The position numbers and the translations under genes are program-made. A stretch of 64,000 nt of DNA from Poecilobothrus nobilitatus (Eukaryota > Arthropoda > Insecta > Diptera > Dolichopodidae): contig OX352772.1 of NCBI GenBank assembly GCA_947095535.1, forward strand, positions 48,999,445 through 49,063,444, given 5' to 3'. Each line of letters starts with the position of its first letter. Positions within the stretch are counted from its first letter, which is position 1. Below are positions 56,833-64,000 of the stretch, one piece after another. Under the pieces are notes generated by a model. That model did no database searches and was not told the DNA's origin. It saw only the letters and a list, made by a program, of their open reading frames with translations.

Positions 56833-57770
56833 GAAAATGTTTATACCCGTACGATAAGTATCGGGTGTAATAAAATTACTTCATTTGTAACACTTCGAAA
56901 TAAACAAGCTATATATAGGTATGGATCTGATCAGAATTAAATTCTGAGTCGATTAAGCTTTGCTCATCCGTCCGTCCGTTAGCATGCCAACTCACAAACT
57001 AAGAAAGCTAGAGTATTGAAATTAACACAAAATATTTTTGGATCAACTTGTAGGTTCCCTATTCTTTTTGGTTGAGATCCGACCAAAACTTCGAGTAGCT
57101 CCCGAATAACTAACTTTTTGATCTCCACATTTTTATACAAACTTTTCGAAAGTTCTACATTGTTTGATGCAATTTTAATTACAAATAGATACCCTAAAAA
57201 TATTAATTTTATGAAAGAACTTTTTTCATTATTCCCAGCCGTTACGGAGGTACAGCTCCCCAAAGTTTGAAAAAGCTCTATTTTTAAATTGTTATAACAC
57301 AAGTTCTGTAAGGTATATCTTCAATCTGAAATGAGCTTTATAAATATATATATAATAAATATATACTTGTGGCATACGGTGTCTTAATTTACCGTTATAT
57401 AAATCTGAACCCTTTATCTTCCAAACTTTAACAGTGAACTTTAACCTTTTTATCTTCTAAACGGTTTAAGTTAGAAACTTGAAATTGACAGAAGTTATAT
57501 TTTTGAAAATAAGAATGAGTCATTTCAGAAAATATTTTTGTAACTGCCCCCGTTTAGTACGGTAAGGGGTCGAAAACTGAAAATTTCATATTTTTAAACA
57601 CCTGTTAAAATTTTTTTGAAGTAATACATAAAAATTAAAGCTTCAACATTGTACTCTTGTTTCTGTTAACAACTATTTTTAATAATATACGGTTACTTTA
57701 TAATTGACGAAAGTGTTACTTCATATTTTCAAATTTTCTAACAAATTTCTTTAACAAATTTTTTGCATTT
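56833..57770 (-). mobile_element. chimeric family B / family A fragment (B6 + A9)
   Basis: 56833-57000 is the family B terminus in minus orientation: hairpin TACCCGTACGATAAGTATCGGGT, then GATCAGAATTAAATTCTGAGTCG and CCGTCCGTCCGTTAG. From about 57100 it becomes family A (CGTTACGGAGGTACAGCTCC, AACACAAGTTCTGTAAGG, ACGGTTACTTTATAATTGAC). Two repeats are joined without a boundary signature, as at 25645-25885. Confidence 0.6.
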
Positions 57771-58149
57771 TGTTTTACCCGATAATTTGAAATTGTTGAG
57801 GATATAATGCATAGTACAAAAAAAATTATATAAATTAAAAACATAACGCTTGGTTGAGGAATTTATATTTATATAATATTGATATTACGTATCTACTTAT
57901 ATATCATGTTTATTTATATTTCGTATCGGTTTAAGTCCCTGATGAATGAATAATGTATAATAAGGTATTGTTATATATATTATAATATACATATATAGTG
58001 ACGTATATACATATTTTGTTGTATTTATATGAAATTATATTCTATGAATGAAAAATTTTTAAAGAAATAATAAAATGTATGGCGATATATAATAATACAT
58101 ATGTATGAATACATATGCACATTAATATATAATATAAGCTAATTAAACT
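57771..58149. other. AT-rich non-coding stretch
   Basis: Runs such as ATAATACATATGTATGAATACATATGC; nothing else. Confidence 0.5.
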
Positions 58150-58960
58150 TAATTAAATTATAATCAAACTTTCTGTTTTTGTTTTCCTTACAACGCCCCC
58201 AGGGAGCATAACGTATCCACTAAACCTTTCCAGAATTTTTACTACGATTCCTTTTTTACATTGTTGGCTTATCTGTTCGCTTGCCCAAATTCTAGATATA
58301 ATAGGTTGTAGTGATCTTGTGCTTTGTAGAGAGTCGACCTTCAAAAATTTCATCAGTTATTCCATCAGATCCTTTAGCTTTATTATTTTTCAATATATTG
58401 ATCGTATGGAAAATTTCACTGGTTGTTGACGGATTTGAGTTAGTTTCATTGGGATTGTTGTTTCGGTTGTCCCGAATATTGTCTTGTCAATCTATATTGC
58501 TGTTATTAATTTCCAGAAAGTATTCTCTCCATCTTTCCATTTGTTGTTGTTGTTGTTGTTGTTGTGAAGATATTATTATTTGTCCATTCTTATTTCTTAC
58601 TGGCGTTCTTTATTTAAACCTTTACTTGACACAGTTTTCAGGATCATATTCCACGTGTTGCCCGATATCCAGGTTTTTCTCTCATAATTTATCATACCTA
58701 GGGTTTCTTCACTTGTCTTTCTGAATATCTTTCTGAATCTTCCTACTGTCTATGTCCAACACATTTACTTTTCTCTTTCTCTTATTCTGTTTATCTAAAA
58801 GATTGGCTAGTTTTAATTCTATGTCACAGGTAAGTAGTATATGATCTGTTTGAGCTTCAGCTCCCCGCCAGTTTCTCACATCCATTAGGGATGATCTGCA
58901 CTTTCTGCTTATGCAGATGTGCTCTATTTTATTTTTTGTACTAGGTTTGCTTAAATAGTA
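58150..58960 (-). pseudogene. RTE-like non-LTR retrotransposon, endonuclease end plus start of RT
   Basis: Minus strand from 58940: EHICISRKCRSSLMDVRN, then GAEAQTDHILL (the final IDHI and SDHxL motifs of the APE-type endonuclease, here with Glu-His and Thr-Asp-His), ELKLANLLDKQNKRKRK, NKNGQII, a poly-Gln run, MERWREYFLEIN (the RWxEHFxxLLN motif), INILKNNKAKGSDGITDEI (LKNxKAPGxDGIxxE, RT motif 0/1), and SRIWASEQI...KKGIVVKI (IWxxExIPxxWKxGIIVKI). Nearly continuous in one frame, with scattered stops. The catalytic FADD box lies past the point where homology ends near 58150. Different portion from the fragment at 19256-19960. Confidence 0.8.
58541..58565. repeat. (TTG)n microsatellite inside RT pseudogene
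   Basis: Eight TTG units; on the coding (minus) strand they add a run of Gln in frame between NKNGQII and MERWREYF. Confidence 0.9.
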
Positions 58961-59310
58961 CTAGGAATATCATATTTGGAAAAGTTTTGGATTGATAATC
59001 GTTAGATGGAAGATTAAAATCTGCTTTTCAAGAATGTATAAACATATACATTGAATGTATGTATAAATCATAGTTCTAAGAATTATTAAATTCACTCAAA
59101 TTACTTTAAAATACTCAAAATTAAAATAATAATATTATAAGCAGAGAATGACTGACTATGGACATATTAATGGGTTCGTACGGGTATCGAAGAGTTGACC
59201 AAGGCAACTATATAATATATTCTTCCTTGCTTTTTTATTAAAATTTTTGTTTAAGTTTCGCATTTGTGTCCTCTGGTGCGGCTATTTACCAATATATACC
59301 GTAGTTATTA
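58961..59310. other. non-coding stretch with family B head fragment
   Basis: 59175-59235 carries the inverted family B head (GTACGGGTATCGAAGAGTTGA, CAAGGCAACT, TTCTTCCTTGC), the same variant as at 25838-25885. The rest is AT-rich. Confidence 0.5.
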
Positions 59311-59353
59311 TATACCGTTGAAAAGAGTGTGAATAGACTTTTCTAACGGTATA
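59311..59353. repeat. hairpin with TATACCGTT termini
   Basis: TATACCGTTGAAAAG (59311-59325) is inverted as CTTTTCTAACGGTATA (59338-59353). The termini match those of the 88 bp element at 21750-21837. Confidence 0.6.
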
Positions 59354-59404
59354 ATAATAAATAATATATAGTGTATTTGAAAAATTTTACATGTATAGTG
59401 ATTT

Positions 59405-59560
59405 TTTTGGAAAGTTTACATCGGTACTAATGGCATATATATTCGGAAACTTGAACATATTAAGTACAGTTATATGATTAAGTCATCTGAATCGATGATT
59501 ATCCTTCAGCAGAAGTATATCCCAAGTTTTATTTTTTCAGACTTGACGCATCGGAGTAGT
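59405..59560 (+). repeat. family F repeat
   Basis: Plus-strand copy of the block at 55945-56070 (TACATCGGTACTAATGGCAT ... CAGAAGTATATCCCAAG). The frame 59474-59710 overlapping it has no domain features. Confidence 0.6.
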
Positions 59561-59974
59561 GCATATTTGAAAAAAGTTCAGGTACAAATTTTTGCTGTGA
59601 TAACAATACCTACTTTAAGACTTTCCCACACCGATGCATTTTTTTATGGCAGTGGCGCGGTAGCGGCTCGAAAAATAAATCTTGCCAAAATCGGAACCCG
59701 CTCACACTGAAAATTTAAAAATTCGCATTGACGAACAGAAAATGAGAAATAAATTATTGTATTGTCAATAAATTTAAAAAAAAATTTGTTTACATCGAGT
59801 GACCTGTGTTTTTGTTTACAAAATAAACGTAATAATTTGAAAAAAATAATAATTTTCCTATTTGAAAAAAATATTTGATTTAGAATAAAATTAAAAACAT
59901 TTGATATAGAAAAATTTCTAAAACCATATTTCATCTTCTTTTCTTATATTTTTGTAATCTTTGTTTGATAGACC
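59561..59974. other. non-coding stretch
   Basis: A small GC-richer patch (GGCAGTGGCGCGGTAGCGGC near 59648) then AT-rich DNA. Nothing recognised. Confidence 0.4.
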
Positions 59975-60170
59975 GCATGAAAAACGTTGTGAAACGCGCT
60001 TACTTTGAGGAAAAAATTAGTATATTTGCTGCAAAGAAAACGCTCTAAAAACGCGCGAAATATTGTTGGTTTGGTTATATTCATAAGCCACCATGTAATA
60101 ATATTTTGCGGGAAAACAACACACTGCTACCGCAAAAAAAAAAAATGCGTCGGTCTGGGAAAGGCTTTAT
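59975..60170 (+). repeat. second copy of the 8160-8360 repeat
   Basis: Shares TTTGCTGCAAAGAAAACGC, CGAAATATTGTTGGTTTGGT, TATTCATAAGCCACCATGTA and GCGTCGGTCTGGG with the 8 kb copy, but its Cys-rich frame is broken by stops. Confidence 0.5.
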
Positions 60171-60654
60171 ACATTAATGTATGTGGTCGATGAAAATCTC
60201 ATTAAATTATTAAAGTTTATTTTGCTTTGACATAAATTGTTATGTAAAAAATCGATAAAATTTCGCATTAAGCTTTTAGTGTAATAGCGGACGGTTCTGT
60301 GGTAGACATAGCTGACTTTTTTGCTTGAAATACAGTTCTACTTTATGTACTGAACAATGAGATCTGACAGTTTGATATTTAAAAATTTTTATTTTAGCAT
60401 TAAATATTTAAAACGGAGTAAATAAAATGAAGAACAATATAGTTTTTATCTACCAACATTAAATAGATTCAACCTTCATATTATTATCAGAACCCCAAGT
60501 ATTATAGAAATGGTCTTAATTAAATTCCAATAGTAAAATATTAATATATAGTGCAATAATATTGAAGTAAATAATATTATGTACTAAAAATTTAAACGAA
60601 AATTATTAAAGAATCTTTTAAATAACTTTTGAATTATATTAATTTTAATTATTA
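60171..60654. other. AT-rich non-coding stretch
   Basis: Nothing recognised. Confidence 0.45.
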
Positions 60655-61330
60655 TAACCGAATGAACGTATGTTCAAGGGCATAATAAATGTACCATTAT
60701 GTTTGTGATACGTAAGAAGTTGACCTAGATGTAAACTCGAATTCATGGATCGGATCAGAATCGAATTCTGAGTCGATGAAGTCATATACGTCTCTCCGTT
60801 CGCCCGCTCGATAACTCAAAAAATAAAGAAGCTATAGGTATCTGAAATTTTGTGAAAAAATTTTATGTTGAATGCCAACAACCTATATAAAATACGGTTA
60901 GTCTAGAGCAGTAAATTCAGGTAGCTGCCATACAACTTCTTTTTCTATGTAAGCATAATTTATATCCTCATAATTTGGTAACCTATAAAGCTAAACATCT
61001 GAAATTTTCTAAAAACTGCTTGTTCTAGTCCAATAGGTTGAGGTAATAGCTTTCATAACTTGAAACTTGCTAGGTATCTGAAATCCTCGAAAAGATGATC
61101 ATAGCTTAATGTCATTAACTTCTGCAACATGTGGTTGTGTCGGTGTAACAGATTCGAGTAGCTGTCATATAAGTCTGAAATTTACAAAAATATATATCGG
61201 TACTTAATTAAGCAAAATATCTGATATTCTGTAAATGATGATCAAGTTTTAAGGAAAACAGCATATATTATTTTTATAGGGGTAACCTACAATTGACACA
61301 ATCTACTATACTGCACTCCTTTTGCTTTTT
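60655..61330 (-). mobile_element. family B repeat, copy B5
   Basis: Minus orientation: hairpin remnant GAATGAACGTATGTTCAAGGGC at 60660-60681, CAGAATCGAATTCTGAGTCG, a reduced CGTCTCTCCGTTCGCCCGC microsatellite, CTCAAAAAATAAAGAAGC, internal units, and the head near 61280-61320 (GGGGTAACC ... CTACTATACTGCACTCC). It lies about 430 bp upstream of the second protease gene. Confidence 0.7.
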
Positions 61331-61762
61331 AAATAAATCATATTTTTCTAAATTAAATTATCTAATCTAATAGATAAATAGATTTTAATAAACTTTTATT
61401 TTATAATCATTGTTCACATAATTTTTACATGATAATGTAAAAAACAAAATTCATTATACCATTATAAACATTTTTTCAAATCATATTGTACTGCATTAAA
61501 AATCTATTTTGTATTCATAATATTATGAATGTTAAGAAAATATAAATTAAATTTTATCTTATTGATAAAATTGAAAACATAACTCTTTATTTTTGATAAA
61601 AAATTTCGATAATTTAAGATATTCAAGTGTCTAGATACTAATATTGAGTTGAAATAATAAGATTTTAGTACAAATTATAAATTAGAGTAGTGAATACAAC
61701 CAGATAAAAAAAAATCGTATTTTATTTTTAATTTAATAATTAATTTCATTTCCTTAAAAAAT
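61331..61762. promoter_or_regulatory. upstream region of the second protease gene
   Basis: AT-rich 5' flank. TATAAA at 61676-61681 lies 82 bases before the ATG, at a plausible place for a core promoter with a short 5' UTR, but such hexamers are expected by chance in this composition. Confidence 0.25.
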
Positions 61763-62091
61763 ATGTTTAAATCTTTATTAATTTTATTAAATTTTTTTAT
61801 TTTAATCATTTTTCAAATTTTACTAATAAATATTCAAAATATAAAATCAGAAAATGTTAGTCTGGCAACAATAAATGTAACTCATAAAAATAATGTAACA
61901 AAAGAATTTATAAGTTCAAATTTTGAACCAAAAATAGTAAATGGCCGTCCAGCTACATTGAATGGAAATGAACATATGGTATCGATAAGAGTAAAATATG
62001 TCGATTCGACTGAATTTGGTAGTGGACATTTTTGTGGTGGTTCATTAATTTCAACAAAAGTTGTATTAACAGCTGCTCATTGCCTTTTAAT
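61763..62091 (+). CDS. secreted S1A serine protease, exon 1 (gene continues past window)
   Basis: 109 codons plus two bases, ending at donor AT|GTAAGT, the same phase and position as exon 1 of the paralogue at 44258. A strongly hydrophobic signal peptide (residues about 4-23) is followed by SENVSLATINVTHKNNVT, an activation-type site PK|IVNG (57-61), NEHMVSIRVK, GSGHFCGGSLIS and VLTAAHC, with the catalytic His57 intact at residue 106. Trypsin-type zymogen activation by cleavage after Lys58 is likely. Whether Asp102 and Ser195 are present cannot be told: no further exon is visible up to 64000. Signal peptide and core align closely with the inactive paralogue, pointing to tandem duplication. 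Confidence 0.85.
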
Positions 62092-62457
62092 GTAAGTTAT
62101 TATGTTATTATTATGTAATGTATTAGAGCATATTTTAATTATAGTATTATATAATATTACATAATATATGCGCAGGCGCTATAATTTATAAATACTATAT
62201 TATGTATATAAGTTATGTACATATATGGAAGTCGAAATTCGTTTTATCTAGCAGCCAGAAGAGATATAGTATTACTATTACAAGTGTGTAATACAAAATG
62301 TCAAATTAATATTTGGGTGACGTATTAGGTGACATTTTTACTATCAAGACATTTATGTTGTATGTATCAATTTTAAAAAAAAAATGTTTGTTTAATTTAT
62401 TTTAAAATTTTTATTTTATTTTGAGTTAAAATTCAAAAATTATTTTATTTTAATTTG

Positions 62458-63293
62458 AAACAAGTTAGAATGTAAACCAACGGTTTTTAAAAGCGAACAT
62501 TTTCAAAAGACAATACAAACTATTTAGAATTGTGACTTGCACAAAAATTTGAAAATTTCAGAAATAAAATATAAGAAATTTTTTGTAATAAGAAAATATA
62601 TGAAAATAAGGCTTTTCTGGAATATTGAGGGACTGCAAGTCCGAAACCCTAAATAACTAAGAAAAACCGTTAACACACGTATTTATATTTCTGGAGCTTT
62701 AATTTTTATGTCTTGCAGAAGAAAAATTTGTATAGATACTTCAGTTACAGGTGCCTAAAAAAAGCAAATTTTCAATTTTTAGCCCTAATAGCTCTTAAAC
62801 AGGGATGATGCAAAAAATAAGATTCTTTCTGCTCTCAAAATTTCAAGTCCCTATTTAAAAGCGGTCCAGAGTTATGAGAGTAAAAAATCATGCAAAATTT
62901 GGTTTTCAGATAACGGTAAATTTAAATACTAAATTTAAAAATATTGTGTAATTTTGATATTAATTTACAAAGATAAGAAAAATACCTGTTGTTGAATGAC
63001 ATTTTCAAATTGAAAAAATTTTAATATTATATCATATTTATATGTATATAAAAATAGGGCTTTTTCAAAGTTTGAGGGGCTGTAGCTCCGTAATGGATGA
63101 GGCTAACATGAAAAAGTTGTTCCACAAAATAAATTTTTTTATGAGACCCACCCATGCTTAAATTTTTTTTTCTCTATCTTTAACAGTATAGAAGTTTTGT
63201 AAACAGTCGGAAGGGAGGAAGGACGGACGGACGGACAGGGTGAAACTAATAAGCACATTTTTTCAAAATTATTTTGGAAATGTGCTAAAAACA
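62458..63293 (+). mobile_element. family A repeat, copy A11, in intron 1 of the second protease gene
   Basis: Near-complete short form: head CAAGTTAGAATGTAAACCAA, single body unit, GGCTGTAGCTCCGTAATGG, TCTCTATCTTTAACAG, (GGAC)n near 63217-63237, and the hairpin AGCACATTTTTTCAAAA against TTTTGGAAATGTGCT (63252-63286). With A5 it defines both ends of the family. Confidence 0.8.
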
Positions 63294-63477
63294 CTAAACA
63301 ACATATAATTTATAATCCCAGAGAAAAACTTATATGAAATGAATGTTGAATTTTTATTTATTCGTCATTTTAAAATACATAATATACGAAATGTCAAATT
63401 ACTAGCTGAATTACTAGCTATAGAAAAATATCAACCTAGTATACAGAAAATAGTTGAAAAAATGGTATTTTATTGTT

Positions 63478-63540
63478 GAGATAGTACTAGCAAGATAGTG
63501 TACAAATACATTTTGTATACTATCTTGTTAGTACTATCTC
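63478..63540. ncRNA. 29 bp near-perfect hairpin, possible miRNA/siRNA precursor
   Basis: Arm 63478-63506 (GAGATAGTACTAGCAAGATA...) pairs with 63512-63540 around a 5-base loop. The two differences become G-U pairs in RNA, so all 29 positions pair. It lies within intron 1 of the second protease gene. The loop is short for a canonical animal pre-miRNA, so a MITE-like inverted repeat is equally possible. Transcription is not shown. Confidence 0.35.
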
Positions 63541-64000
63541 GACTGACAGTAGGACTATGTAATAGTAAAGAAGAAGTTATTGTATAGGTTTATACATTGA
63601 AACTTATTACTTTAATTAAATCAATCGATTAACCTTTATCGATCGATTAAACTTTATAGCCAATTTCCTATACATATATGTTAAATGTAATTACAATTGA
63701 TTTTAAAAATAATGTGCAAAAAAAAAAAAAAGGTGATCAATCAACTACATTTAGTTCTCAAAAATACTGCCCTTTGCTAGAAAAACTTTAATAATTTTGA
63801 TCAATTTCTTTAGAGATGTCTTGAATCATTCAAAGAGATTTTCAGACAAAAATAAATATATAATTCAGAATAGTGGACTTCTTCTCTTTTTAGCCCCTTG
63901 AAATCTAACAAAAAATTTTCTTTTAAAATGATAATAGGTAACTTATGGTAACTTAAATAAATTCTACTGTATTCAAAAATGAAAATTTCAAACGATAGAT
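63541..64000. other. presumed intron 1 of the second protease gene
   Basis: AT-rich; no exon 2 equivalent (the block with NDIxLL) can be found before the window ends. Confidence 0.5.

Overview
The window is very AT-rich eukaryotic DNA, most likely from an insect and probably a fly. The reasons are many short tRNA-derived SINEs, non-LTR retrotransposon, Helitron, mariner and Polinton remnants, DINE-1/Helentron-like non-autonomous repeats with GGAC microsatellites, ACATATGTATGT-type runs, and spliced secreted S1A protease genes of the arthropod digestive/immune kind. The species call is inference. No bacterial-style genes, rRNA or intact tRNA genes were seen.

Layout. 1-25 kb is gene-free: AT-rich filler, SINEs (824, 2295, 12938, 24184, 25330), broken non-LTR reverse transcriptase pieces (3985, 5125, 19256), dispersed non-coding repeats here called family A and family B, and minisatellites (16.7, 18.1 and 18.4 kb). 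25.6-30.4 kb holds a chimeric A/B repeat, a DDE-type transposase pseudogene, the 5' half of a non-LTR element and a mariner-like transposase tail. 30.4-35.5 kb is a head-to-tail Helitron pair, interrupted by a 2.3 kb element (family C) that carries a 146-147 bp minisatellite. 36-37 kb is the best-preserved family B copy. 38.9-40.9 kb is a degraded Polinton/Maverick-like block (integrase, packaging ATPase, associated ORFs). 41-44 kb holds a short-period minisatellite, a SINE and family A copies.

The only convincing host genes lie in 44.2-64 kb. Two paralogous secreted trypsin-fold proteins sit in tandem on the plus strand. The first (five exons, 331 residues) is complete and reads through all four splice junctions in frame. 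It keeps the fold and the catalytic Asp but has Gln in place of the catalytic His and Phe in place of the catalytic Ser, so it should be a protease homologue without activity. The second begins at 61763, keeps the His, and runs off the window after exon 1. Their introns and the space between them are filled with family A and B repeats, an RTE-type retrotransposon fragment and a 1.9 kb TIR element with a clean target-site duplication.

Main structural theme: families A, B and C differ in sequence but share one architecture: a head segment, internal tandem units, a GGAC-type microsatellite, and a terminal hairpin. This fits several independent DINE-1/Helentron-like lineages filling the region. 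No family name was checked against a database.
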